Of a stretch of 64,000 bases of DNA, positions 8,901 to 17,335 are shown piece by piece. The notes under the pieces were generated by a model. The model had not been told where the DNA came from. It made no database searches and saw only the letters and a program-made list of their open reading frames with translations. Made by a program: the position numbers and the translations under genes. Source of the stretch: Polyangiaceae bacterium (GTDB lineage: Bacteria > Myxococcota_A > Polyangia > Polyangiales > Polyangiaceae); NCBI GenBank assembly GCA_947475525.1, contig CANJMI010000012.1, positions 62,001 to 126,000 on the forward strand, read 5' to 3'. Each line of letters starts with the position of its first letter. Positions within the stretch are counted from its first letter, which is position 1.

Positions 8901-9697
8901 TGGAAGTAGAGCTCACCAAACGCGAGGAACGCGTTGGGAACGAAGCGAGACTGCTTCCAGCCTTCGGTCAACTCGAGGTAAACGGAGCGAGCGTTGTCGA
9001 GGTCCCCAGCCTGCTCGTACTCGTAGGCGAGGTAGTAAAGAACCTCGTCGATGCAGCCCTGGGTGCCTTTCGGCCCATTCGGGTCCTGGCACCACTTCGG
9101 GTACTGGTCCTTCAGGCGCTTGTAGTAATCGATCGCATTTCTGCGCGCGGCTTTGATGACCTTCATCGCCGTTGATGCGCTCTCCTTCGACTCGGACGCC
9201 TTCTTTGGGTCCTTGCTTCGGAGCTCTTGGGCCTTCACCTCATTCTCGACCTTGTCGCGAAACGCCGAGGCCTCGAGTTCAACATAGCCCTCGGCAAGGC
9301 GGCGCATCAGCGTCGGTCGGTCCTTGTCGCCTTTTGGCGTGGACTTAAAAAGACGCTCGACGTTGGCGATCTCCGTGAGCAGAAGTTTGCGTAACTTCGG
9401 CTTCAGCCTCGACGAACGCTCGTCACGCTGCGCAGTCTTGGTGATGTCGCTCGGGTTGATGGGCTTGATGTCACTTAGCCGCTCCCTTTTCTTGATGGAC
9501 TCGGGCGCCGTCGAGAAGCTGACCTGAGGCTTTTTGGCCACGTTCGATTGGAACTTGCCACCTGGACATGTCGCGAGCGTGTCTTTCGCCTTTTGCGAGA
9601 TGCATTGCTCGTCCGCGTTGGATACATCCGCGAAGAGAAGCGTCGCAGAAAGTGTGGCGAGCGTGGCGACGAAGCCGAGTCGATTGGGTCGAGTCAT
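5906..9697 (-). CDS. Very large periplasmic TPR protein, GltD/AgmU-like
   Basis: A 1263-aa protein with an N-terminal signal peptide (LGFVATLATLSATLLFADVS, cleaved about residue 28) and helical TPR repeats over almost its whole length. Examples are YYLAYEYEQAGDLDNARSVY near 230 and AIGAYYAEREDWKNAEKAL near 940. A Lys/Gly-rich insert (GKGKGKGKEKEPDANK) near residue 600 breaks the repeats. There is no lipobox, so it is predicted to be soluble and periplasmic. It lies in one run with 9752-11548 and 4353-5870. In M. xanthus the similarly sized AgmU/GltD is a periplasmic TPR scaffold of the gliding machine; size, topology and gene order agree here. A role in bridging inner and outer membrane parts is inference. 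Confidence 0.85.
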   Translation of the reverse strand: MTRPNRLGFVATLATLSATLLFADVSNADEQCISQKAKDTLATCPGGKFQSNVAKKPQVSFSTAPESIKKRERLSDIKPINPSDITKTAQRDERSSRLKPKLRKLLLTEIANVERLFKSTPKGDKDRPTLMRRLAEGYVELEASAFRDKVENEVKAQELRSKDPKKASESKESASTAMKVIKAARRNAIDYYKRLKDQYPKWCQDPNGPKGTQGCIDEVLYYLAYEYEQAGDLDNARSVYLELTEGWKQSRFVPNAFLAFGELYFQEAQGDPSKWAFAQNFYKEVLKYDPPENKLWGYAAYKLGYVFWNQGDHGSAIQQFKSVIEFGDKYPQLPNARGIAQSARRDIIPVYALKGDPAKAYDVFRPLSGDSGVDSEKTFKMMEDLGQNLIDTGHYDEAIVLYNDLKKRNKGDRHCFYQAQISQAVMAAKSNNKPLIVDELNRQLAIYTEFKSGSHGNPSKLECANTTASLLAETAMAWHLEAVGSGGVRGTGDAKTMDFSAKLYKMVTEGFTSDQFKAFTFPRIVKEDWPSLPKVKYAMADLLYFQKKWDECGPAFDAVVAEDPNGPNAAEAAFASVLCYQNIYAKTHADGSHRQSGGHLDADGKGKGKGKEKEPDANKMKPKELAGPQKGMITAFDRYICYIKPPEKDAEALEQYVEVKYARARTYYESQHWEEAAEAFRDVALSYPKLEAGLYAAQLSLDALNVLGTMSGNDSNPDCLLSMEKDVPKYIELFCADEKQKKDNDEQCSVLFRIQRDIQAKRAEALVKKADAGGADSIRLYEEAANLYYDLWKKYGEESCKENKPACEKNDKILYNGARAFQAARLIARAIKLRTILINTPALKNSQAAKLAVYEIGGNYQAIAVYEDAATWYERFASEQAASSDKELQEKSSNALSDAVVLRLGLGQQEKALEDAGKFAASFGGKNPAKAAQIAFAIGAYYAEREDWKNAEKALSAQIGKIDQQASYDVKLQAHALLGRIYAAARQDAKAEQNFATVRDAWTDPAAAMKQLDAIGGSQSQRDRRVGKTVTAVGEAFFFFAEKKRIAKVEPIKFPEYKGAGERKDVDEFTATKVKDWYEKKEGAIKEVQEDYFKIVNMKPAPPPVWVIKSGAAVGAMWGGFVEDFLRAPYPKQWDSPGEVPGTDPPLLWQDLRAQYQATLESSAKRFKDQSKVAYTTCLGYSVKYQYFDQASRSCEKWLSKNFGREFHLIDEFRGAPTRVSSPLDERPQALNYDGQPVVVDTREVEGDENKNKKPAAAGTDSK

Positions 9698-9751
9698 GGA
9701 AAGCCTTGCTTGGTGCTACGAAAACGTCGAGTCGTTCGGATGGTCCGAAAT

Positions 9752-11548
9752 TCAGTTACCGGCGCTGCCGACCTTGCCGCCGCATGCGGAATTGACGATC
9801 TGCCTGTAGTAGCCGAGTTCATCGCGCCAGTACTCGCCGCTGAACGGCCACACGACGTGCTCCTCATCCGGAGTCACACGGCCAAACTGGAACGCGTCCT
9901 CAGCGGACCACTTGCCAGCTTCGACCTCCTCGTCGATCTTCTTGCGCTGAGCATTCGTGATATCGACGATGATCTTCTGGGCGCTGCGGAGGTGCTCCTC
10001 GAGCTCGGTGATGTTGCGCTTATAACGACGACGTGCGAGCTCGCCCGTCTTTCGAATCGCGTCCGCCTTGGCGATGTTGACGTTGTCTTCGACGTCGGAA
10101 CCGACGGGGCTGTTGCGAAAACTCGTCGGAGCCCCCTTGAAGCGCTCGAGCTCGGTGTCGAGGACTTTGACGTACTCGATGTTGCGGAGCAGCTCGCGGT
10201 CTCCGAGTGCGTTCTCGACAATCGGCGCGAGCGCGGGGGAGAGATCACTCTTACCGTCGCGAATCTTGAGCACGAAGTCGTAGAACTTCTGCTCGCTACC
10301 CTCGCCTTCGAAGCGTTTCAGGATCTGCTTGAGTTCCTTCTCGATAGGCTCGTGGCGTTTCTGAAAGCGTGCGACGAGCGTCGTAGCGTCGTCGTACTGG
10401 CAGGTCGTGAAGTAGATGACCGACCGAACAATGTCGGCCTCCGGATAGAAAGACCGCGGAAAGTAGGGAGACTGGATCGTATGGATGTTGCCGAGTGCGC
10501 GCGGGTAGTCGCCGGCCATGAAGTACGCCCAGGACTGCTCGAACAACGTATCGAGCCAGTACTCGCTGCCGACGTCGACGAGGTTCCAATGCCGAACTGC
10601 GGCGTTCAGCTTCTTGTCGTCGATCTTCGGAACGTTGTTCTGATCGAGCCGAATTGACGCCGAGTAGAACGTGCGGGCGATCGACAGGTTCGCAAGGTCG
10701 CGCATGCGGTCTTCGTCCTCGACACCCTCAATGCCCTTGTCAATCGCGCCAATGATGCGCTGGAATGCACGCACTGCGGGCACCGACTTGCGCTGCTGGA
10801 CATACGAGATCCCCATGAAGAACTGCGACTTCACGAAGTAGGGGCTCTGGTCCTTCACGTTCGAGAAGAGCTCAATCGCCTCTTGCCACTCGCGCTTTCG
10901 GTACATCGAGCGACCGAGCAGGTAGTTGAGCTGAAAGAAGAGATCGCGCTGTTGCTCGTTGTTGAAGCGCCCGACCTGCTCCTTCGAGTACTTGCCGACC
11001 GCACCGATGATGTCCGCGGGCTCGGGGAGCTGTGTCGCCAATTTCGCGAGCCAGAGCAGGGTTTCCTTGAATTTCAGGTGGCTGGGTTTGTCGGCGACCT
11101 TGCGAAAAATGTCGTAGCTCGCTTGATAGAAGTTCAACCGGTAGAGGGCGATCGCGAGATGATATTGGGCGATTTGTCGGTTGCCAGCGTCGTCGTTTGA
11201 GTCGCCGTCAACGACCTGCTTCAAGAGCAGCGCGGCTTCTCCCCATCGCTCGCCGTCAAAGAGGCGCTTCGCCTGCGCTGCGGCCTCCGTCATATCGCCC
11301 GCCGTGACAGGCTCGTCATCGCCTGCACCGCCGGCCCCGCGCTCGTCGTCAAGGTCGATCGGCTTGCCCGACTTCTTCGCGGTGGCTCCCTTCTTGGAGT
11401 CCTTATCGCTCTTTTTGTCCTTCTTTTTCGCTCCCTGAGCGAACGCCACGCCGTCGTCTCCGGGCAAGCCCGTCGGAGCGGCAGTGCCGACACCAACAGC
11501 CAACGCGATGAGCCAACGGGACAACGGGGAGAGCAGTGTTTTCGGCAT
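9752..11548 (-). CDS. Periplasmic TPR protein, GltC-like
   Basis: A 598-aa exported protein with an N-terminal hydrophobic segment (LSRWLIALAVGVGTAAP) and a Lys-rich stretch after cleavage (KKKDKKSDKDSKKG, residues about 41-54). Helical TPR-like repeats span about 80-400 (for example YQASYDIFRKVADKPSHL). A coiled-coil-like basic/acidic region lies near 500-560, and the C-terminus ends with aromatic residues (WPFSGEYWRDELGYYRQIV). It is the first gene of the minus-strand run and is transcribed away from the Cys-rich lipoprotein at 11826, so the 277-base gap probably holds its promoter. Order and type match GltC of the Glt/Nfs systems, a periplasmic component. The TPR call is good; the GltC name is inference. 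Confidence 0.8.
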   Translation of the reverse strand: MPKTLLSPLSRWLIALAVGVGTAAPTGLPGDDGVAFAQGAKKKDKKSDKDSKKGATAKKSGKPIDLDDERGAGGAGDDEPVTAGDMTEAAAQAKRLFDGERWGEAALLLKQVVDGDSNDDAGNRQIAQYHLAIALYRLNFYQASYDIFRKVADKPSHLKFKETLLWLAKLATQLPEPADIIGAVGKYSKEQVGRFNNEQQRDLFFQLNYLLGRSMYRKREWQEAIELFSNVKDQSPYFVKSQFFMGISYVQQRKSVPAVRAFQRIIGAIDKGIEGVEDEDRMRDLANLSIARTFYSASIRLDQNNVPKIDDKKLNAAVRHWNLVDVGSEYWLDTLFEQSWAYFMAGDYPRALGNIHTIQSPYFPRSFYPEADIVRSVIYFTTCQYDDATTLVARFQKRHEPIEKELKQILKRFEGEGSEQKFYDFVLKIRDGKSDLSPALAPIVENALGDRELLRNIEYVKVLDTELERFKGAPTSFRNSPVGSDVEDNVNIAKADAIRKTGELARRRYKRNITELEEHLRSAQKIIVDITNAQRKKIDEEVEAGKWSAEDAFQFGRVTPDEEHVVWPFSGEYWRDELGYYRQIVNSACGGKVGSAGN

Positions 11549-11771
11549 GGCTCGAATCCTTCGGAGTGTGCGTAAAATGTGCGGAAAAAGGCGCAGGGCA
11601 CGCGAATGCTAGTGAGCGTGAGTGCGTTCTGTCAACCGGCGATTGACGCCGCCCGGTCTCTTCCTCCCGTCTCTGTCCGCCGGCGCTGGATTCTCACAGC
11701 CGGGCAACCGCGCGGCGCGACGCAATCTTACGGCGAGTGCGAATCTTCGACTCGAGGCGGGCGAGGATCCG

Positions 11772-11801
11772 TTGACGGTGTCGAGTCGCTTCGACTAGCG
11801 T
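11772..11801 (+). promoter_or_regulatory. Possible sigma70-type promoter for the Cys-rich lipoprotein
   Basis: TTGACG at 11772-11777 and TAGCGT at 11796-11801 are 18 bases apart and end 24 bases before the ATG at 11826. The -10 box is poor and such matches arise by chance in GC-rich DNA, so this is tentative. The rest of the 277-base divergent gap (11549-11825) shows no other feature I can support. Confidence 0.25.
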
Positions 11802-11825
11802 GAGCGGCCGGAGCGAGCAATTCTC

Positions 11826-12749
11826 ATGTCGCATACTCATGCCTTCTGGCGCACATCGCTCAAAGCGAGCAGTGCAGTCCTCGTCGTCTCGAGCTTCGCC
11901 GCGTTGTCGCTGGTGGGTTGCCCGAATAGCGGAGTCGGAGCTCAATGCACACCGGAGGATGAATACAGAGAGCAATTCGCTGGCTTTACGCTCCAATCTG
12001 CGTTCATCGAGTCGCGTTCGTTTCAGTGCGAGACGCGCCTCTGCCTCGTCAATCATTTCCAAGGGCGAACGAGCTGCCCCCTTGGTCAGGAGAAGCCGAA
12101 GAACTGCAACCCGTCCGGCGGCAACGATGGAAGTTGCCCCGACGGCGAGACGTGCAAGGCCGCGGGCGTCATCATCGACGACTGCGACCCCACCGTTTGC
12201 GGTACGGCAGGCGCCGATCCTTCGAACTGCAACGGTGACGGCGGCAAGAACGCAGCCTGTGGCGGTTTGGTTTGCGACAAGGACGGCCGGTTCTGCGGGT
12301 GCACGTCCGGTGCCTGCGGTGAGGGCTACTTCTGCGACCCCGGTACAAAACTCTGCACGACCAAGGTCTGCGCGCCCAAGCCGAGTGGGACGCCTGAGAC
12401 GGACAAGCGCTGCTTCATTCCGGGTACAGACATACCCATCGCCGTGGCGGTCTGCGGTCAGTGCGACGCCAATTCGCGGCGCGATGAAGCCAATGCGGTC
12501 TATTGCACGTGCCGCTGCGCCCCGCCGGCGGACAACCCGAGCGAAGCGGACGCGAACTTCAACTTTTGCGAGTGCCCCGAGGGCTTCCAGTGCACCGAAA
12601 TCAACCCGAACGTCGGGCTCGGTGACGCGCAGCTCGCGGGAAGTTACTGCATCAAGCAGGACACGAAGTACGCCTCTGAGAGCGCCAACTGCGGCACCGT
12701 CCAGGGGTATTCGGGCAACGACGCGAACTGCCAGGGCCAGGCGAAGTAA
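11826..12749 (+). CDS. Cysteine-rich lipoprotein
   Basis: A 307-aa protein with a lipoprotein signal ending SLVGC (about residue 32). The mature part holds more than 30 cysteines in short loops, such as CGGLVCDKDGRFCGCTSGAC and CTCRCAPP. This resembles the EGF-like or Dickkopf-like Cys-rich surface lipoproteins common in myxobacteria, stabilised by disulfides outside the cytoplasm. It is divergent from the GltC-like gene and could belong to the same envelope cluster: Myxococcus gliding needs several outer-membrane lipoproteins (Cgl proteins), but no specific match is recognised. Long antisense frames overlap it; the signal peptide and ordered Cys pattern favour this strand. Function unknown. 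Confidence 0.78.
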   Translation: MSHTHAFWRTSLKASSAVLVVSSFAALSLVGCPNSGVGAQCTPEDEYREQFAGFTLQSAFIESRSFQCETRLCLVNHFQGRTSCPLGQEKPKNCNPSGGNDGSCPDGETCKAAGVIIDDCDPTVCGTAGADPSNCNGDGGKNAACGGLVCDKDGRFCGCTSGACGEGYFCDPGTKLCTTKVCAPKPSGTPETDKRCFIPGTDIPIAVAVCGQCDANSRRDEANAVYCTCRCAPPADNPSEADANFNFCECPEGFQCTEINPNVGLGDAQLAGSYCIKQDTKYASESANCGTVQGYSGNDANCQGQAK

Positions 12750-12793
12750 TCTCCCCAGGTCTGGGACGGCGCCACGGCCCCATCCTTCGGTTC

Positions 12794-13168
12794 TTGGCAT
12801 TGGCGAAGCGTCACGAGCACGGGCGTCAGGCTGAAGACCTGGTGGCGGCTTACCTCGTGGCACTGGGCTGCGAGGTGCTCGACCGCAACGTGCGGGTGGG
12901 CTCGCTCGAGCTCGACATCATCGCTCGCGAGGGCCGGACGCTTGCCATCGTGGAGGTTCGAACTCGCGGCGCGACGGCATGGGAGTCCGCTTTCGGCAGC
13001 ATCTCCGGCCTGAAGCAGCGACGGGTACGCGATGCGGCGGCCGTGCTCTGGGCAACCCGTTTCTCGAAGTGGCCGATGCTCGACGGTGTGCGATTCGACG
13101 TTGCGGCGGTCAGCCTCGAGGCGCGGGCCGAGGAGCAGATCGATTACATTAAGGCCGCGTTCATCTGA
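12794..13168 (+). CDS. YraN (UPF0102) family endonuclease-like protein
   Basis: A 124-aa protein of the usual length for UPF0102. It has the family pattern GRQAEDLVAAYLVALGCEVLDRN at the N-terminus (given here as one block broken by G), then LELDIIAREGRTLAIVEVRTR and a Lys/Arg helix LKQRRVRDAAAVLW. This is a PD-(D/E)XK nuclease-like fold. The acidic residues of the core (E, D and the E of EVR) are present, but the last position is arginine where most members have lysine (EVK). The start is a TTG at 12794 or 12800; no ATG is available. The molecular role of YraN proteins is not settled. It lies 44 bases downstream of the Cys-rich lipoprotein. Confidence 0.8.
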   Translation: MALAKRHEHGRQAEDLVAAYLVALGCEVLDRNVRVGSLELDIIAREGRTLAIVEVRTRGATAWESAFGSISGLKQRRVRDAAAVLWATRFSKWPMLDGVRFDVAAVSLEARAEEQIDYIKAAFI

Positions 13169-13206
13169 TCCCCGGTCTGCTGCACGGCGCGAATCGGTTA
13201 GACTAC

Positions 13207-14910
13207 GTGAAACCCGAATTGGCTGCCTTTTCACCCATTCGTTCAGCGTTCAAGCCGTGGCTGCGCACCGTGCTCCTAGCATGCGGCCTCAGTGCCGGTG
13301 TGGACGCGGCATGGGCGCGCGGCGTACGCGTCCGGGGTGACGCCATCGTGCAGACCCACGCGAAATTCAGCGCGGACGGCACGTATCTCGAAGTGTCAAT
13401 CCGTGCGACCGACGACGATGCCGCGCCGCTCCCGCGCCAGTGGCTCGAGGTACGCGGCGCCGGCCCCAGCGCAGCGCGCGTCGTCGATTGCACGCCGGGC
13501 GGCACCACGTTCCTTGTGGCCCCCGAGTCGTTCCGCGTGCGAACGAACGCGGACGGCGCCGCGTGCATCCGCATCGGTTCGGCGTCCGAGCGAGGGAACA
13601 TCACGGTTCGTTTTCCGGGTGACGCTCTCCATGGCGCGGCCGAGACCTCCGCCGCTTTCGATCGCCGCGGGCCGCAGCGCGACCCTCTTTCTTTCCAAAT
13701 CGTTGACCGTTCCCTCAGCGTGCCGCTAGAGGCCAGCGCGGGTTCATTCACCGCGCGGCTCACCCACGCCGATGGCTCGGCCCCACGACGCGCCGGCCTC
13801 GAAGTGCGGTTGCTTCGCGGTGAGGCAGAACTCGCTCGCGCCGCGACGGACCCGCAAGGCGCGCTACGCTTCGCTCTCGGGCCGAACGCGCGTCGAATAC
13901 CAGGTGTCGACCCACTGCGCTTGGAGTTCGCGGGAGACGACGACTACGGGCCTTCATCGATTGAATTCGCGGTCCTGGTGCACGCGACGGTGCGGCTCGG
14001 GCTTCCGGCACCGCCGACGCAAGTCGACGCGGGCGACGAGCTCGCGTTCGAGGTCGTGGTGGAGCATGAAGAAGGCGCGGTCGACGAAGGGATCGTTGAA
14101 GTTTTTTCAGCAAACTCCCCGGTCGCTTCTGCTCACGTAAGACGTGGGACCGCGCACGTGCACTTCGCGGTAGAGCCGCGAGCACCCGGAATTCTCCCGC
14201 TCACCGTTCGATACGTCTCGTCGTCCACGTATCTCAGGCCGGGCGCGCCCCTCGAACTCGCGCTGACCGTAACGCCACGGGGCTTCGTCTCTCGAGGCTG
14301 GTTCGTCTTGCTCGTCATCGCCGCCGCGGGATGGGTTTTCTCGAGCTGGCGTCGGAGTCGTACAACGACGGATCCGGTCCCCCGCTTGACGCGGTTCACC
14401 CAGGGCGTGCACGCAACCGAAGACCCAAAAACGCCGGGGCGGTTTCGCGGCCGCGTGTTCGATGCCCACGACGGCACCCCCCTTCCCGACGTCGAGGTGC
14501 TGGTGCGACATGCCGTGCTCGACGGTGACGGTGTGCTCGTCTGCCAGCGGACCGGAGCAGACGGCGCCTTCGCCTTCGAGCTGCCGACGCATGGTCGCGA
14601 CGAGCTCCGCATTGAGACCAGGAGCCGGACGTACACTTCCGAATCACGCACGTTGCCTAGCGGAGGCACATTGACAATCGCACTCGGGACACGACGACGG
14701 GCGTTGCTCGAACGCTTGGGGCGGTGGGCGCGACGAGCCGGCGCGCCGTTCGACGCCGCCCCCGACGCAACACCAGCCGAATTGCGCGTACTCGCGGGCG
14801 AACGCGCGGACGTCGCGCGGTGGACGCAAGCCGTCGAGCAAGCAGCCTTCGGACGGCCGGACGTCGACGCAGAGCTCGAGGGGGCTATTCGCAAGGTCGA
14901 GCCGAAGTAG
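13207..14910 (+). CDS. Membrane protein with carboxypeptidase-regulatory-like domain
   Basis: A 567-aa protein starting at GTG 13207. A hydrophobic stretch at residues 18-36 (WLRTVLLACGLSAGVDAAW) is a signal peptide or anchor. Residues about 40-350 are beta-rich, with Ig-like repeats (for example GDELAFEVVVEHEEGAVDEG). A transmembrane helix (GWFVLLVIAAAGWVF) lies at about 364-379, followed by a basic stop-transfer. Residues 405-480 look like a carboxypeptidase regulatory-like fold (RFRGRVFDAHDGTPLPDVEV). The predicted topology is a large extracytoplasmic part and a roughly 180-residue cytoplasmic tail. It precedes ftsY by 74 bases. Architecture is seen directly; function is unknown. Confidence 0.72.
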   Translation: MKPELAAFSPIRSAFKPWLRTVLLACGLSAGVDAAWARGVRVRGDAIVQTHAKFSADGTYLEVSIRATDDDAAPLPRQWLEVRGAGPSAARVVDCTPGGTTFLVAPESFRVRTNADGAACIRIGSASERGNITVRFPGDALHGAAETSAAFDRRGPQRDPLSFQIVDRSLSVPLEASAGSFTARLTHADGSAPRRAGLEVRLLRGEAELARAATDPQGALRFALGPNARRIPGVDPLRLEFAGDDDYGPSSIEFAVLVHATVRLGLPAPPTQVDAGDELAFEVVVEHEEGAVDEGIVEVFSANSPVASAHVRRGTAHVHFAVEPRAPGILPLTVRYVSSSTYLRPGAPLELALTVTPRGFVSRGWFVLLVIAAAGWVFSSWRRSRTTTDPVPRLTRFTQGVHATEDPKTPGRFRGRVFDAHDGTPLPDVEVLVRHAVLDGDGVLVCQRTGADGAFAFELPTHGRDELRIETRSRTYTSESRTLPSGGTLTIALGTRRRALLERLGRWARRAGAPFDAAPDATPAELRVLAGERADVARWTQAVEQAAFGRPDVDAELEGAIRKVEPK

Positions 14911-14984
14911 CACTCGGAGCGCATGCGGATTCTCGCTTTCCTCCGGGCCGCGTTCAAATTACCTCATGAGACGGAATCGTCGCC

Positions 14985-16178
14985 GTGAACGCAGCCATCA
15001 TCGTCGCCACCGTCGCGCTCGTCGCTGCCATCCTCTGGCTCGCGCTGCGAAAAACCGCACTGCCCGAAGCCCCGGAGGACCTCCAACGCATTGGCGCAGC
15101 GAAGCGCAGAGCGGGAACGCGCCCCTCGGCACCGGCCACGCAAAAGAAGTCCTCGACCCGACCCAAGCCAGCGTCGCCTCCGCAAGCGACCGAGGCCCTC
15201 GAGCCGACGGGTGCGCACCGCCAAGCTCCCCGGGCGCGCGACATCGATGGACTCCGTCGTGGCATGGCGAAGATGCGGGAGAGCGGCGGAATTTTCGGCC
15301 GCTTGAAGGATATCTTCGTCGGAAAGAAGGAACTCGACCCTCGCTTGCTCGACGCGCTCGAAGAAGTCCTGATCACGAGCGATGTCGGCACGACGACCAC
15401 CGCGCGATTGCTTGAGTCGATACGCGATGGACTCGCAAAGAACCAGCTCGCCGACTCCGAAAAAGTATGGGGCGCTCTCCGCGAGAGAGCGACAGAGCTG
15501 CTCGACCTCCCTGGCGGCGGCGGTATCCGCGAGGAAGCAACGCCGACGGTGGTCCTGATGGTGGGCGTCAACGGCGCAGGGAAGACCACAACCATCGGCA
15601 AGCTCGCCACAAAGTTCAGCGAGCAGGGCAAAAAAGTGATGATTGTCGCCGGCGACACGTTTCGCGCCGCGGCCGTCCAACAATTGCAGGCGTGGGGCAA
15701 CCGCGCCGGGTGCGAGGTGTTCACGACTAAAGAAGGAGCTGACCCGGCCAGCGTCGTCTTCGAAGCCGTGACCAAAGCCGTCGCCGAGAAGCACGACATT
15801 GTCCTCTGCGACACGGCAGGTAGGCTTCACACCAAATCGAACCTGATGGACGAGATCCGAAAGGTTCATCGCACGGCGCAAAAAGTCCTCGACGGCGCTC
15901 CCCACGAAGTGTTGCTCGTCGTCGACGGAACAACGGGCCAAAACGCGATCCAACAAGCGGCCGAATTCGGGAACGCGCTGCCCCTCACTGGAATCGTACT
16001 GACCAAACTCGATGGCACCGCGAAAGGGGGCGTTGTGCTGGCAATCGCCAACGAACAGCGGTTGCCGGTGCGCTACATCGGCGTAGGGGAACGGGCGCAG
16101 GATCTGCGCGATTTCGACGCAGCAGAATTCGTCGAGGCGCTGCTCGGCGGAAACGACGATGACGCCCGCGCGGCATGA
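14985..16178 (+). CDS. ftsY: Signal recognition particle receptor FtsY
   Basis: A 397-aa SRP-GTPase. It has an N-terminal transmembrane segment (residues 3-22), a charged linker to about 90, then the N domain and the G domain. The GTPase signatures are complete: P-loop GVNGAGKTTTIGKLA near 192, DTFRAAAVQQLQAWG near 222, DTAGRLHTKSNLMDE near 272 and TKLDGTAKGG near 342. FtsY docks the SRP-ribosome complex at the membrane for co-translational insertion. The start is GTG 14985. The gene sits between two halves of the envelope cluster. A T-rich hairpin follows it. Confidence 0.97.
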   Translation: MNAAIIVATVALVAAILWLALRKTALPEAPEDLQRIGAAKRRAGTRPSAPATQKKSSTRPKPASPPQATEALEPTGAHRQAPRARDIDGLRRGMAKMRESGGIFGRLKDIFVGKKELDPRLLDALEEVLITSDVGTTTTARLLESIRDGLAKNQLADSEKVWGALRERATELLDLPGGGGIREEATPTVVLMVGVNGAGKTTTIGKLATKFSEQGKKVMIVAGDTFRAAAVQQLQAWGNRAGCEVFTTKEGADPASVVFEAVTKAVAEKHDIVLCDTAGRLHTKSNLMDEIRKVHRTAQKVLDGAPHEVLLVVDGTTGQNAIQQAAEFGNALPLTGIVLTKLDGTAKGGVVLAIANEQRLPVRYIGVGERAQDLRDFDAAEFVEALLGGNDDDARAA

Positions 16179-16186
16179 GAGTACGG

Positions 16187-16211
16187 AAAACACCGTTCGA
16201 ATGGTTTTTTT
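16187..16211 (+). terminator. Probable intrinsic terminator after ftsY
   Basis: 9 to 33 bases after the ftsY stop, accgt (16192-16196) pairs with atggt (16201-16205) around a TCGA loop, with one G-T wobble. A run of T follows to 16211, and four A residues upstream (16187-16190) can pair with the T-run across a bulged C. The short stem plus T-tract fits an intrinsic terminator that separates ftsY from the barrel genes. Confidence 0.5.
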
Positions 16212-16343
16212 GAGGAATTGCACAAGCAAGCGACCTTCATGGTTGCAGCCGCAAAATTGCACGTGTTATAGTCCCAGCGCTTTCGAGAAACGCTCAAAAT
16301 GCGAATAATTACCGCTAGTTAGCTGCCGGTCGGAGCAAATAGG

Positions 16344-17324
16344 ATGCGGAAAAACCTGGCTGTTACGGGGCTCTCGATAGCTCTGGCTTTGATGTTTGCA
16401 CCTCTCGAGTCGTTCGCCCAGCCAAGGGGACGAGCCGCGGAGCCGAAAGCGGCAGCGGGCGAGGATGTAGCCCCGGAAGAAACCGTCGAAGTTCCCGAAG
16501 GAGGAACGCCGAGCGCCGAAGGCGAACCTGCGGCGGCGGAAGGCGGCGAGGCGGGGAGCCTTGACGAGCTCTGCAAAATCGACCCTGAGAACTGCGTGAA
16601 AGTGGACATGAATGCCGCCTCCAAGCGCGACATCGATGCCGACATGTACGCGGTGCAGCAGATTTGGGCCCTCCGCACGAATCGCTTCGAGATCAACCCG
16701 TACTTCAGCACGACGATGAACGACCAGTTCGTCGCCCACCCTGCTCCCGGCCTCGCACTCAATTACTACCTGATGCACTGGCTCGCCGCGGGCGTGAACG
16801 GCAACGTCTACGCTGGGCTGAACTCTCAGTCGGACTTCAACTTTCAAACGAGCCGCGCGGCCCGAATTGGCCAGCCGATCACCGAGTACCAGTGGAACGT
16901 CAACGCGAACGCGACCATCGTTCCGGCCTACGGTAAGTTCGCGGCGTTGGGGAACTTCATTTTCCACTACGATTTCTACGTTGTTCTCGGTGCCGGTGCG
17001 ATCAGCACGCGCCCGACCGCGGTCGTCGATCCCGACAACCGGACCTTCGCGTATTCGGTGAAACCGACATTCGGTGGCGCGATGGGTATCCGCATCTTCT
17101 TCACGCGCTACCTCGCTGCGATGCTTGAAGTGCGCGACTACATTTTCTGGGAAGACCTCGAAAATCCATCGATCGCATCAGGCCTCAACGGCGTCGGTAA
17201 GCCTCTTGCGCAAGACCCGTCGACCTGGCTCGCGCCGGACTCGAGCTTCACCAACAACGTGCAAGCACAGCTCGGCCTCTCGGTGTTCTTGCCCTTCTCC
17301 TGGTCCTACGAGCAGGCGAAATGA
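16344..17324 (+). CDS. Outer-membrane beta-barrel protein, GltA/NfsA-like
   Basis: A 326-aa protein with a signal peptide (LSIALALMFAPLESFAQ). An acidic Ala/Glu-rich linker (about 30-80) follows, then a barrel domain from about 105 to the end made of alternating strands (for example RFEINPYFSTTMNDQFVAHP and LALNYYLMHWLAAGVNG). It contains a conserved-looking segment RIFFTRYLAAMLEVRDYIF and ends with strand NNVQAQLGLSVFLPFSWSY. This is the myxobacterial outer-membrane barrel type that is found in pairs in the gliding (GltA/GltB) and spore-coat (NfsA/NfsB) systems. A CGGAG ribosome-binding site precedes the ATG. It is directly followed by a second, related barrel. Barrel assignment good; GltA orthology is inference. 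Confidence 0.78.
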   Translation: MRKNLAVTGLSIALALMFAPLESFAQPRGRAAEPKAAAGEDVAPEETVEVPEGGTPSAEGEPAAAEGGEAGSLDELCKIDPENCVKVDMNAASKRDIDADMYAVQQIWALRTNRFEINPYFSTTMNDQFVAHPAPGLALNYYLMHWLAAGVNGNVYAGLNSQSDFNFQTSRAARIGQPITEYQWNVNANATIVPAYGKFAALGNFIFHYDFYVVLGAGAISTRPTAVVDPDNRTFAYSVKPTFGGAMGIRIFFTRYLAAMLEVRDYIFWEDLENPSIASGLNGVGKPLAQDPSTWLAPDSSFTNNVQAQLGLSVFLPFSWSYEQAK

Positions 17325-17335
17325 GGACGGCGACC

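Noticed and set aside
11694-12863. 389-aa minus-strand frame opposite the Cys-rich lipoprotein
   Set aside because: No signal or family; the plus strand has a lipobox and an ordered Cys pattern.
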